A stretch of 64,000 nt of DNA from Actinacidiphila alni (lineage in GTDB: Bacteria; Actinomycetota; Actinomycetes; Streptomycetales; Streptomycetaceae): positions 62,001-126,000 of the forward strand of contig NZ_FONG01000023.1 in assembly GCF_900112845.1 (NCBI RefSeq). The letters are read 5' to 3'. Below are positions 42,001 to 50,354 of the stretch, in pieces. Both the position numbers and the translations under genes were made by a program. A model generated the notes under the pieces. That model made no database searches. It saw nothing but the letters and a program-made list of their open reading frames with translations, and had not been told where the DNA came from. Position 1 is the stretch's first letter, and each line of letters begins with the position of its first letter.

Positions 42001-42440
42001 CCGCCGGGGCGGGGCTTTCCGCCGGGCGGGCGACCGTCCGGGGTGCCGGCTCCGTCGTCGCCCGCCGCCGACGCGGCGACCCGTTCGACGGCGTGCGCCC
42101 ACGCGGGCTTGGGCACACGACGGGCGAGGTGTTCCGGCGGTTCGGCGAGCATCTCCCCGAGCTGCTCCGGCGTACCGCCGTACTCACCCGTCTGACGGTC
42201 GAGCGCGTCCGCCGCGAGACCGGCGAAGGCGTCGCGCCAGCGGCGGAGCCGGATCCCGGCCACGGCCGCGGCGTCCCCGCCCCCGGTCCGGTCGGCGGCG
42301 CCGGGCTCCGGCCAGCCGGCGGCGGCGCGCTCGTCCAGGCGGAGCGCCCGCGCCCACCAGGCCCCGGTCAGGGCCGGCCTGCCGTGCCGTTCCCAGGGCA
42401 TGGTGAGCGGCCGGGCGGTGGCCCGCTGAGTCGTCGTCAC
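39042..42440 (-). CDS. lanM: class II lanthipeptide synthetase LanM, complete
   Basis: The 1132-residue synthetase has a dehydratase domain (about 150-700; AVYKPRPPGMHRHFNDVIDW, GGVDFHFENLIAVGDQPVPIDLESLF) and a LanC-like domain (about 750-1130) with His935 (GFSHGTAG) and zinc ligands Cys993 (SWCHGAPG), Cys1043 and His1044 (LCHGAFG), all intact. It modifies the 61-aa precursor encoded directly downstream. The GTG at 42440 follows GGGAGG by 8 nt and is preferred over an ATG at 42479 without ribosome site. It is divergent from the C39 exporter. This enzyme is the complete counterpart to the LanM at 23729. Confidence 0.93.
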   Translation of the reverse strand: MTTTQRATARPLTMPWERHGRPALTGAWWARALRLDERAAAGWPEPGAADRTGGGDAAAVAGIRLRRWRDAFAGLAADALDRQTGEYGGTPEQLGEMLAEPPEHLARRVPKPAWAHAVERVAASAAGDDGAGTPDGRPPGGKPRPGGWQRGFALIVEPFVHESLRVFDAAAAGVPGGETAAAPVGAGPDDGPGPYGGRDRTVVREAVGAEVTRRLVHLASRVLVLELNVLRVTGRLEGGTPQERFWSFVRHFRRPAAFAELLDEYAVLARLMLDTARRVATAHAEFLRRLGQDRPVLVDRLFGGADPGPLARVELAKGDTHDGGRSVGVAVFASGARAVYKPRPPGMHRHFNDVIDWYNGRLPGSSRLRTLTVVDRADHGWVEFVDPAPCADEAAAKRYFHRQGVLLALLHGLGGVDFHFENLIAVGDQPVPIDLESLFCAELPRSFGSPTLDGDPAATAYRDSVGRVGLLPSVVIDADGQAFDAGGMGGDQDAALPYQVADWTGAGTDAMRLVRVRPVHGGASNRPRLDGTDLDAVRYAAPLLDGYREGYAAIADGRAELLAPTGALAAFAGDLTRIIPRPTHEYATLLAETTHPDALRDALDRDQVFGVLWARAAADPARARLVRHEVADLWSGDVPLFTARVGSRDVRACDGSVVGELLPESGAALVARTLAGLGERHSADQRWIVAAQLATRTSGDSPDAPEDAAGGDPQPDLTPAELTERALAAAVTVADRLEASAYTRGDRIGWLGLDLWQESRWSVRPLGVDLYNGYAGIALFLAQLAGVTGEPRHAALARGALGPVVGYAREVLDDGPDARDALEPGAIVGAFTGTAGVAYALAWCSALLGDASAGALVAPLLDLARDRVSPDAGHDVISGTAGCLAVAEALSAGYGPAAHKLAERCAWALVAGAVPAGVGVAWPGAGDVPLLGFSHGTAGGGWALLSYAARTGDSHARATGLRAFAHEHAAYDGRLDNWPDRRKAEPGSQHSWCHGAPGVGLARAAVLRAAGGPPVVPDHAAEDLRRALASTAGFGRHRNDSLCHGAFGNLELLCAAQALGGPDGEAARRARSREASAAVRRIERDGPVCGTPGGLATPGLMTGLAGVGHGLLRLAAPELVAPVLLLAPPPLI

Positions 42441-42727
42441 CGAAGTGGCCTCCCTCGTCGCGGTCGTGCGTCCGGCCATGAGTCGACCGCGAGGCGCCAC
42501 CGCGCCGCATGCGCGTTCACCACCCACATTCGGTCCCGGCGGAACCCGGCGCGCGGCCGGACCGGAACTTGGGTGCTGATCACTCATGTCCGGGGCGCGG
42601 CCCGCTGCCATCGTCGTTACCGGTCGCGGCGGTCGGTGTGGACCGCCCGTACCGCCGCGCCACGCACACAAATGCGCACCGCACACAAAAGCGCCGCATC
42701 CGTCCATCCACCCTGGAGGAACAGCCG
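42441..42727. promoter_or_regulatory. divergent control region of lanM and lanT
   Basis: The 287-bp gap between the two divergent lanthipeptide operons holds a 14-bp direct repeat, GCACACAAATGCGC (42664-42677) and GCACACAAAAGCGC (42681-42694), with a 17-bp period, 34-64 bp before the lanT start. No clear -35/-10 boxes were seen. It is a likely activator site. Confidence 0.45.
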
Positions 42728-44965
42728 ATGAGCCTCCCACCGTTCGCGGGCCGCCCGCGGCCTGCCCGGCGGGTCCCGCTGCGGGTCCAGCTGAGCAGGA
42801 CCGAGTGCGGCGCGGCGTGCCTGGCGATGGTGCTCAGCTCGTACGGCCGGCAGACGTCGGTGCCCGAGAGCCGCGCGAGCCTGGAGCTGGGACGCGACGG
42901 GGTCTCCGTCCGCGACATCGCGCGGGCCGCGGCGACGTTCGGCCTCCGGGCGACGGTGGACACCTCCGACGAGGCGTGGGCGCGGCCGCAGAACGGCCCG
43001 GTGATCGCGTACTTGTCCCGGCACCACTTCGTCGTGGTGACGAAGGTGTCGGCCTCGCACGTCCGGTGCGCCGACCCCGGCGCCGGGCGACGCCGGCTGA
43101 CCCGTACCGAATTCGCCGCGGCGTACGGCGGGGTGCTGCTGCGCTTCGCGCCGGGCCCGGACTTCACCCGCCGGCGGACGGCCCTCAGGGACCTGCCGAT
43201 GGCGCGCTACCTGCGGCAGTTCGTCGCCCTGCCCGGCGGCAGGCGCCGGCTCGCGCTCGCCGCGCTGCTCGCCGCCGGCCTCCAAGGGCTGGGACTTGCG
43301 GCCCCGTTGGCGACCAAGGCCGTCGTCGACTCGGTCATCCCCGGCCACCACGTCGCCTCGCTCGGCTTCCTCTTCCTGGCCGCGGTGGTCGTCGCGGTGC
43401 TGTGCGGACTGCTCGCCGCGGCCCGCGGCCTGGCGATGCTCGCCCTGCGCGTCCGCGGTGACCAGCGGCTGAGCCGGGAATTCGTGACGCATCTGTTCGC
43501 CCTGCCGCTCGGCTTCTTCGGCGACCGGGGCCGCGGCGACCTGCTGATGCGGCTGGCCAGCGTCTCCTCGACCCGGGAAGCACTGACCCAGCAACTCCTC
43601 ACCACCGTCCTCGACGGCTGCCTGCTCTCCGGATACGTCATCGGCCTGCTGGTGACCGCGCCGCTGTTCGCCGCGGCCGTGGTCCCCCTCTTCCTGCTCC
43701 AGCTCGCCGTCGTCACCGGCAGCTACCGCAGGACCCGGCTCCTCGCGCAACAGGAGCTGGCGGCCAAGACCGAGGAGCAGGGCTACCTCGTGGAGGCCCT
43801 CGAAGCGATCAGCGCGCTGAAGGCCAACGGAGTGGAGCGGCGCGCCACCGACCGCTGGGAGCGGCTGTTCACGACGTATCAGAAGGCGAGCGCGCGGCGC
43901 GGCCGGTGGAGCGCCTGGCTGACCGGCGCCCAGAAGGGCCTGAGCATGTTCGGGCCGCTGGCGCTGCTCTGGCTGGGGGCGTGGCTGGTGCTCAACCACC
44001 GCATGAGCGTCGGCACGATGCTCGCCGACAACGCGATCGCGCTGTCCGTCCTCGGCCCCGTCGAGACCTTCGCCACCTCCGGCCAGATGTACCAGGGCAT
44101 CAGGGCACAGGTGGAGCGGGTCTTCGACGTCCTCGACGCGCCGCGCGAGCGGTCCGGCACGGTCCGGCTGCCGGCGGCGGCAGCCTCCGCCGTCTCCCTG
44201 ACCGGTGTCACCTTCCGCTACCCGGGAGGCCGCCGCCCGACCCTGGAGGACATCACCTTCACCGTCGCGGCCGGCCGGAAGACGGCCATCGTCGGCAGGA
44301 CCGGCTCGGGCAAGAGCACGCTCGGCGCGCTGCTCCTCGGCCTGCAACTGCCCGAACGCGGCGAGATCCGGCACGACGGTGTCGCGCTGGCCGACCTGGA
44401 CCTGCCCGACCTGCGCTCGCACTGCGGCGCCGTGCTCCAGGACCTCACGCTGTTCGACGGTTCGATCCGGGACAATCTGGTGCTCAGCAGACCGGACGCC
44501 GGAATCGACGAGATCGTCAGGGCGGCGCGGCTCGCCGGGCTGCACGACGACGTCATGGCGCTGCCGATGAGCTACGACACGGCGGTCGGCGAGGGCGGCA
44601 CCGGACTGTCGGCGGGCCAGCGCCAACGCGTCGCGCTCGCCCGGGCCCTGATCCACCGGCCGCGGCTGCTGCTGCTCGACGAGGCGACCAGCCATCTCGA
44701 CCCGGAGACCGAGCGCCGGGTGGACGCGGCGCTCAGCGAACTGTCCATCACCCGCGTCGTCATCTCCCACCGCGTCAACGCCGTGCGCAACGCCGACCAG
44801 ATCATCGCCCTGGACCAGGGCCGGATCGTCCAGCGCGGCGACCACCACCGGTTGATCGCCCGGCCCGGGCTCTACCGCGACCTGTTCGGCCACGACGCCG
44901 GCGTGAGCACCGGCCAGGACCTGGCGGCGTCCGCGGCCGGCCCGCGGGTGGAGGTCACCTCATGA
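42728..44965 (+). CDS. lanT: C39 peptidase-containing ABC exporter (LanT)
   Basis: The 745-residue exporter has an N-terminal C39 peptidase (1-140) with Gln21, Cys27 (TECGAAC), His100 (RHHFVVV) and Asp116 (CADPG), a six-helix membrane domain (about 165-450) and an ATPase domain (500-740; GRTGSGKST, LSAGQRQR, LLLLDEATSHLD). It cuts GG-type leaders while exporting the peptide. The only GG leader nearby is that of the class II precursor at 38723. It is however in one operon with class III genes: its stop overlaps the next start by ATGA. AGGAGG-like TGGAGGAA precedes the ATG. Confidence 0.95.
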   Translation: MSLPPFAGRPRPARRVPLRVQLSRTECGAACLAMVLSSYGRQTSVPESRASLELGRDGVSVRDIARAAATFGLRATVDTSDEAWARPQNGPVIAYLSRHHFVVVTKVSASHVRCADPGAGRRRLTRTEFAAAYGGVLLRFAPGPDFTRRRTALRDLPMARYLRQFVALPGGRRRLALAALLAAGLQGLGLAAPLATKAVVDSVIPGHHVASLGFLFLAAVVVAVLCGLLAAARGLAMLALRVRGDQRLSREFVTHLFALPLGFFGDRGRGDLLMRLASVSSTREALTQQLLTTVLDGCLLSGYVIGLLVTAPLFAAAVVPLFLLQLAVVTGSYRRTRLLAQQELAAKTEEQGYLVEALEAISALKANGVERRATDRWERLFTTYQKASARRGRWSAWLTGAQKGLSMFGPLALLWLGAWLVLNHRMSVGTMLADNAIALSVLGPVETFATSGQMYQGIRAQVERVFDVLDAPRERSGTVRLPAAAASAVSLTGVTFRYPGGRRPTLEDITFTVAAGRKTAIVGRTGSGKSTLGALLLGLQLPERGEIRHDGVALADLDLPDLRSHCGAVLQDLTLFDGSIRDNLVLSRPDAGIDEIVRAARLAGLHDDVMALPMSYDTAVGEGGTGLSAGQRQRVALARALIHRPRLLLLDEATSHLDPETERRVDAALSELSITRVVISHRVNAVRNADQIIALDQGRIVQRGDHHRLIARPGLYRDLFGHDAGVSTGQDLAASAAGPRVEVTS

Positions 44966-47499
44966 GCGTGGACGTGTTCACCTTCGCCGATCCCGACCAC
45001 TACCTGCCGCCGTCCGCCGTCGCGGACCGTACGCCGCAGCTGCGGCCGGGGTCCGTACCGCAGAACTGGACCGCCACCAGGACCGGTTGGTGGACGCAGT
45101 GGACGCCCGACGGCGGCCCGCGGTTCGGGGAGAGCGACCTGCGGGTGTACGCCTCGGCGGACCCGGACCGGCTCCCCTGGGTCCTGGACGCCTTCGCCGG
45201 TGCGTGCTTCGCACACGGTGTGCCCTTCCGGCACACCGCGAACCGCGCCGTCCACGACCACCTCAACCACCCCCGCGGATCACGGGCGCAGGCGGGCCGC
45301 TTCTGTGTCGCCGCCCCCGCCGACGAGGCCGCCTCCGACGCCCTGCTGCGGACGCTGCGCGCGGCGGCCGTCTTCACGGCCGACCCGGCGGGGGCCGGGC
45401 ACCCGGGCACGTCGGCCGTTCACCGAGGCCGGGTGCCGGCCCCGTCCGCGGCCGCGATCCGCCCCGACGGGACCCGCTCCACCGAGGACGGCCTGATGGA
45501 CGGCCCCGCCCCGGCCCCCGCGGCACCGGAGGGCTTCGAGGTACGGCGGCTCAAGGCCACCTCCACCACCGGATACGCCTTCACCGCGCGCCATGTGCTG
45601 GACGGGTCCGAGATCTTCGTCAAGCAGGTGTTCGCGCCCGCAGGACCGGCGGGTGACGGTCGTCGGTCGGCGGCCGGCCGGCTGCGCGAGGAGTGGCGTG
45701 TCCTGACCCGCGTGCACGCCGAGGCGCCAGGTCTGTGCCCGCGCCCGCTCGGCCTCGTGGAAGGACCGCCGTACGCGTATCTGCTCGCCGAAGCGGTCGG
45801 CGGCGTCCCGCTGACCTCCTGGGTGGTGGCCAACAGCCCGCTGGCCGACCCGACCGCGTCGGCGGCGGACTGGGCGCGCTACCACCGGCGCGCCGCGGAC
45901 CTGACGGCCCGGCTGGAACGGGACCTGCGCCGGCTGTGGCTGCTGGGCTGCCCGGTGGACGGCGTCCAGGCGCGCGACGTCCTCGTCGACGGCGCGGACG
46001 GCATCCGGCTGACCGGCGGTCTCGTCCGTACGGAAGGCACGGGCGAGTTGTCGGGTGACGCCCGGCTCGATCAGGGCCCGGTCCCTGCCGGTGGTCCCGC
46101 CGCGACGGCCGCCCGGCTCGGCCTGCTCCTGCTGACGCCACTGGCGCCGCTGGCCGACCGCAGCCCCGGCGTCCTGCCGCACATCTTGCACGACCTGACC
46201 GAACGGGCCCCGGTGCCACGGGACTTGTGGCGGGCGGCGACACGGCACGTCCCCGCCTCCGCACCCGGCCCTGACACCTCCGCGCTCCCCACCCCCGAAC
46301 AGATCGACGCCGACGAGCGCAAGGCGCTGACCGCACTGCGGGACCGTATCGCGGCGGGCATCGTGGAATCGGCGGCCGACCGCCCCTGGGGTGTCTTCCC
46401 CACCGTCCCGCAGGGCTACGAGACCAACACCCTCGGCGTGGCCTACGGCACGGCCGGTGTGCTGCACGCGCTGCGCGTCGCCGGAACGTCCGTCCCCGAC
46501 CGGATCGTCCGGCGGCTGCGCGAGGACGCCCTGCGCCGGGCCGGCTCCCTCGCGCCCGGCCTCTATTCGGGCCTGGCCGGCATCGCCTGGGTGCTGGCCG
46601 ACCTCGGCCGCCACGACGAGGCACGCGAGCTGCTCGGCGCGGCCGACCGCCACCCGCTGACCCGCGACTCCGCCACCCTCGCATGGGGCGCGGCGGGCGT
46701 CGCCCTCGCCCACCTCGCCCTCTACCGGCACAGCCGCGACGAAACCCACCTCGACCGCGCGCTGGAGCTGACCCGGCTGCCGGAGCGGCCCGGACCGCTG
46801 AGCGCCCTGCTCGGCCCGCACGACATGACCGGCCTGTACTACGGCAGGACCGGCGTCGCGTACGCGCTCCAGCAGGTCGCGGCCGTCACCGGCGAGGACC
46901 GGCCGCGACGGGACGGCGTACGGCTGCTGCACGAGGAACTCGACCGGGCGCGTGAGTCCGGGAACGGCGAACTCGTCTTCCCGGTCTCCGCCAAGGACCG
47001 CAGGGGCATGTACTACCTGCACTGCGGCACGGCCGGCTTCCTCCTGGCGGCCTCCCGCCAGTTGGCCGCCGCACCCGACGAACGGCTGACCCTGGCGTTG
47101 CCGAAGCTCATCGGGAAGGCGTCGATCACCTACGTCGCGCACGCCGGACTCTTCCAGGGGCTCGCCGGTCTCGGCCTCGCCCTGGCCGAATGCGGCCGGC
47201 TGCTGGACGACGAGCGGGCCCGGGATGCCTCCTGGAAGTCGGCGCGCGCCCTGTTCGCGCACGCGCTGCCCCACGGTGACGCCGTCCGCTTCCTCGGGGA
47301 CCTGCGGCTGCGCCACAGCACCGAATTGTGGAGCGGCGCGTCCGGCGTCCTGCTCTTCCTCTCGCAGCTGCTGGACCCGCGCCCCGACCCGCTGTTCAGC
47401 GTCGACACCCTCACCGCCGAGGCACGTCCCACCGCACCGCACGGGCCCGCGCGCACCCCACAGATGTCCGCCCGTCACCCGACGGAGCGGAAGCCGTAA
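44962..47499 (+). CDS. LanKC-like protein with dead kinase and lyase centres
   Basis: The 845-residue product aligns along its whole length with the intact LanKC encoded at 47748: N-terminal region (FTFADPDHYLPPSAVADR), kinase-like part and LanC-like C-terminal half (SLAPGLYSGLAGIAWVLADLG). The lyase motif LTDRRFGDSQVVHYRYG is absent, replaced by a Pro/Ala-rich stretch near residue 150. In the kinase, the catalytic Asp and Asn (GDVSPGN) read DGVQARD, Asp becoming Gly334, and the DFE is TGG. The ATP-binding lysine remains (EIFVKQV). It starts inside the lanT stop. It probably acts as a non-catalytic partner, not an enzyme. Confidence 0.82.
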   Translation: MSVDVFTFADPDHYLPPSAVADRTPQLRPGSVPQNWTATRTGWWTQWTPDGGPRFGESDLRVYASADPDRLPWVLDAFAGACFAHGVPFRHTANRAVHDHLNHPRGSRAQAGRFCVAAPADEAASDALLRTLRAAAVFTADPAGAGHPGTSAVHRGRVPAPSAAAIRPDGTRSTEDGLMDGPAPAPAAPEGFEVRRLKATSTTGYAFTARHVLDGSEIFVKQVFAPAGPAGDGRRSAAGRLREEWRVLTRVHAEAPGLCPRPLGLVEGPPYAYLLAEAVGGVPLTSWVVANSPLADPTASAADWARYHRRAADLTARLERDLRRLWLLGCPVDGVQARDVLVDGADGIRLTGGLVRTEGTGELSGDARLDQGPVPAGGPAATAARLGLLLLTPLAPLADRSPGVLPHILHDLTERAPVPRDLWRAATRHVPASAPGPDTSALPTPEQIDADERKALTALRDRIAAGIVESAADRPWGVFPTVPQGYETNTLGVAYGTAGVLHALRVAGTSVPDRIVRRLREDALRRAGSLAPGLYSGLAGIAWVLADLGRHDEARELLGAADRHPLTRDSATLAWGAAGVALAHLALYRHSRDETHLDRALELTRLPERPGPLSALLGPHDMTGLYYGRTGVAYALQQVAAVTGEDRPRRDGVRLLHEELDRARESGNGELVFPVSAKDRRGMYYLHCGTAGFLLAASRQLAAAPDERLTLALPKLIGKASITYVAHAGLFQGLAGLGLALAECGRLLDDERARDASWKSARALFAHALPHGDAVRFLGDLRLRHSTELWSGASGVLLFLSQLLDPRPDPLFSVDTLTAEARPTAPHGPARTPQMSARHPTERKP

Positions 47500-47526
47500 G
47501 GCACCCAACAGATCAGGAGAAATCCC

Positions 47527-47640
47527 ATGAACGAGATCCTCGACCTCCAGGAGATGGACATCCCGACCTCCGACGAGCTGCAGGAGGAGCAGGGCAGCTA
47601 CTTCATCTGCAGCGACGCCAGCTGGTTCCTCTGCGCCTGA
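47527..47640 (+). CDS. class III lanthipeptide precursor, labionin type (37 aa)
   Basis: The 37-residue product begins MNEILDLQEMDIPTSDELQE, with the ILDLQ box recognised by LanKC enzymes. The core GSYFICSDASWFLCA contains Ser29-x-x-Ser32-x3-Cys36, the labionin motif, and Ser24-x3-Cys28, which could form a lanthionine. AGGAGA lies 6 nt before the ATG. It is located between the dead LanKC and the intact LanKC genes and is followed by a hairpin. Confidence 0.93.
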   Translation: MNEILDLQEMDIPTSDELQEEQGSYFICSDASWFLCA

Positions 47641-47653
47641 GCCGCGAGGCATT

Positions 47654-47690
47654 GCCGGGGCGACGCGTGCGCGGCACGCGGCGCCCCGGC
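47654..47690 (+). terminator. strong hairpin (attenuator) after the class III precursor
   Basis: Stem of 9 bp, one A/G mismatch and 7 bp more (47654-47670 with 47674-47690), loop GCG, starting 13 nt after the precursor stop. It would reduce read-through into the LanKC gene that follows and raise precursor levels. Confidence 0.75.
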
Positions 47691-47747
47691 CGTCCGCGGG
47701 CGGACCACCCACCGACCACCACGCCCGGGAAACGCGAGGCAGCAGCA

Positions 47748-50354
47748 GTGATCGAACAGACTTATGCGATGGCCGACGCCGACTACTACGCGCCCGTCGA
47801 GACCCTCGCGGACCGCGGCCGGGAGTACGGCCCGTCGAAGGTCCCGGACGGCTGGCGGTCCCACGACCGCTATCTGTGGCGGTCCTGGGGGCGGGCGGGC
47901 GTGACGCTGCCCGACCAGGGCTGGAAGGTGCACCTGTCGGCCCGCGCCGACCGGATCGCCGACGTCCTCGATGTGGTCGCCGACGAGTGCTTCGCCCGCG
48001 ACATCCCCTTCAAGCACGTCGCCGCGTCGCGTTTCGTCCTGCTGCTCCAGCACAAGCACGCCGCACGGACCCAGAGCGGCAAACTCGTCGTCGCCTACCC
48101 GGCCGACGAACGGGCCGCCGCCGCGCTGATGAGCGCGCTCGCCGCGCGACTGGAGTCCGAGCAGGGGCAGTTCATCCTCACCGACCGGCGCTTCGGCGAC
48201 TCCCAGGTCGTCCACTACCGTTACGGCTCCTTCACCCCCCGCCGCCGGCTGCTGCCCGACGGCACCGGCACACCGGTCCTGCGCGACGGCCACGGCCGGC
48301 TGGTCGCCGACCGCCGCGAACCGCGGTTCCACCTGCCCGACGGCATCACCGACCCCTTCGCACCCGACAGCGGTCCGGCCGGCAAGGCCACGTCCTTCCA
48401 CGGCTTCGCCTTCGACCACGCCGTGCGGCACAGCAACGGCGGCGGCGCGTACGCCGGACGGGAGACGGCCACCGGCCGCAAGGTCTTCGTCAAGGAGGCC
48501 CGCGACCACACCGGGCTCTCCTGGGACGGATCCACCGCCGTCGAGCGCGGCCGGCGCGAATGGGACACCCTGCGGGCGCTGCACGAGGCGCACCCCACGA
48601 TCTGCCCCGAGCCGATCGCCTACTTCCGGGAGTGGGAACACGAATTCCTGGTCACCGAATTCATCGAGGGCGTGACCCTCAAGTCCTGGGTGGCCGCGAA
48701 CAGTCCGGTGACGCAGGTGGAGGCGGGGCCGTCCGCGTGCGAGCGGTACACCGCCGACTGCGAGGCCATCATCACCGCGCTCGAGGAACAGCTGCGGACC
48801 CTCCACGCGCTGGGCTACGTCTTCGGCGACGTCAGCCCCGGCAATGTGCTGATCGACGCCGAAGGGCGGCCGCGGCTGGTGGACTTCGAGGCGGCGCGCG
48901 GCCTGCGCGACAAGGGCGTGTCGGTGGCCACCGACGGCTACGCGCCCCCCTCCCACCTGGTGAAGGACGACCCCGCCGTCCCCGATCACTACGGGATCTC
49001 CGCGCTGGTCCGGCTGATGCTCGGCCCGACCTTCGCCGTCGCCGACCGCAGCCCCCACTCACTGGAGCACCTGCGGGCCGACCTCGCGGAACGGATGACG
49101 GTGCCGCCCGCCCTGTGGGAACGCGCGATCCGCTACCACCGCGCCGAGGGCCCGGCCCCGCTGCCGGGACCCGAGGAGGTGGCGGCCGACCCGCGGCGCC
49201 ACGTCCGCGCGCTGCGCGACGAGGTCGCGCGGGCCCTGCTCGCCATGGCCGACCCGGACCGCGAGCACACACTGTTCCCGACCGTCCCCGACGGCTACGC
49301 CACCAACACCGTGTGCGTCGCCTACGGTTCCGCGGGCGTCCTGCACGCGCTGCGGCACAGCGGCACGACCGTGGACGGGCGCCTCGTCGAACGCTTCCGC
49401 CGTGACGCGCTCGCCGCCGCGGGGAGCCTGCCGCCCGGCCTGCACGTGGGTCTCGCGGGCATCGCCTGGGTGCTGGCCGACCACGGACACCTGGACGAGG
49501 CCCGCGATCTGCTCGCGACCGCCACCACGCACGCGCTGACCGGCCGGCGGGCCGGCTTCGCCGAAGGCGTCGCCGGGGTCGCCATGACGCACCTCGCGCT
49601 CTTCGGGCACACCGGCGACCAGCGGCACGTCGAGACCGCGGAGCGGCTGCTGTCCGCGCTCCCGGACGGCGCGGAACTGTCGGGACTGCTCGGCCAGGAC
49701 GACCCGACCGGCTGGCTGCACGGCAGGTGCGGCATCGCCTGGGCGCTGCTCCCGCTGGCCGCGGTCACCGGGAACACCGCGCACCTGGCGCGCGGGGTGC
49801 GGCTGCTGCACCACGAACTCGACCGGGCGATGCCCGGCGGCTCGGCGTCGCCGCACTTCCCCGCGTCGGCCACGGACCGCCGGTCCATGCCGTATCTCTT
49901 CTGCGGCACCGCCGGAATGCTGCGGGCCGTCGCCCGCTACAACGCGGCCTGCGGCGACGACCGTCTCGCCGCCGTCGAGAGCGACCTGCTGCCGCGCCTG
50001 CGCACCACGTACACCGTTATGCCGGGCCTCTACCAGGGCCTGGCCGGCCTCGGCTTCGCCCTCGCCGACCACGCCGGCGTCAGCGGCGACCGTACCTCCG
50101 CGAGCGACGCGCTCCGTACGGCCAGGGCGCTGTTCAAATACGCCGTCCCCGGTGACACCGGCGTCAGATTCCACGGCGACAAGGCCAAACGGTTCAGCGC
50201 GGACCTGTGGAGCGGCGGCGCGGGCATTCTCCTCTTCCTCGACCAGGTCCTCGACGCGGCCGGTGCTCCCGACGCGGGCCGTGCCCCCGGCGCGGGCGAG
50301 GACCGGCTGTTCAGCCTCGACCGGCTGAGCGGCCGCGCCCGGTCCGGGGCGTGA
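47748..50354 (+). CDS. lanKC: class III lanthipeptide synthetase LanKC, intact
   Basis: The 868-residue synthetase has a lyase domain (about 1-215; FILTDRRFGDSQVVHYRYG), a kinase domain (about 225-480; VFVKEA Lys249, FGDVSPGN Asp361, VDFE Asp379) and a LanC-like domain (about 500-868) with no zinc Cys/His (PYLFCGTAG, YQGLAGLG in place of WCHG and CHG), which defines class III. It would modify the 37-aa precursor, using GTP or ATP to phosphorylate Ser. The GTG start follows GCGAGG. The stop abuts the stop of the MFS gene on the other strand (TGATCA). The paralogue at 44962 lacks these residues. Confidence 0.93.
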   Translation: MIEQTYAMADADYYAPVETLADRGREYGPSKVPDGWRSHDRYLWRSWGRAGVTLPDQGWKVHLSARADRIADVLDVVADECFARDIPFKHVAASRFVLLLQHKHAARTQSGKLVVAYPADERAAAALMSALAARLESEQGQFILTDRRFGDSQVVHYRYGSFTPRRRLLPDGTGTPVLRDGHGRLVADRREPRFHLPDGITDPFAPDSGPAGKATSFHGFAFDHAVRHSNGGGAYAGRETATGRKVFVKEARDHTGLSWDGSTAVERGRREWDTLRALHEAHPTICPEPIAYFREWEHEFLVTEFIEGVTLKSWVAANSPVTQVEAGPSACERYTADCEAIITALEEQLRTLHALGYVFGDVSPGNVLIDAEGRPRLVDFEAARGLRDKGVSVATDGYAPPSHLVKDDPAVPDHYGISALVRLMLGPTFAVADRSPHSLEHLRADLAERMTVPPALWERAIRYHRAEGPAPLPGPEEVAADPRRHVRALRDEVARALLAMADPDREHTLFPTVPDGYATNTVCVAYGSAGVLHALRHSGTTVDGRLVERFRRDALAAAGSLPPGLHVGLAGIAWVLADHGHLDEARDLLATATTHALTGRRAGFAEGVAGVAMTHLALFGHTGDQRHVETAERLLSALPDGAELSGLLGQDDPTGWLHGRCGIAWALLPLAAVTGNTAHLARGVRLLHHELDRAMPGGSASPHFPASATDRRSMPYLFCGTAGMLRAVARYNAACGDDRLAAVESDLLPRLRTTYTVMPGLYQGLAGLGFALADHAGVSGDRTSASDALRTARALFKYAVPGDTGVRFHGDKAKRFSADLWSGGAGILLFLDQVLDAAGAPDAGRAPGAGEDRLFSLDRLSGRARSGA

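Noticed and set aside
49059..50174. Minus-strand frame opposite the intact LanKC gene
   Set aside because: Shadow frame with no similarity; the plus strand encodes clear LanC-like repeats here.
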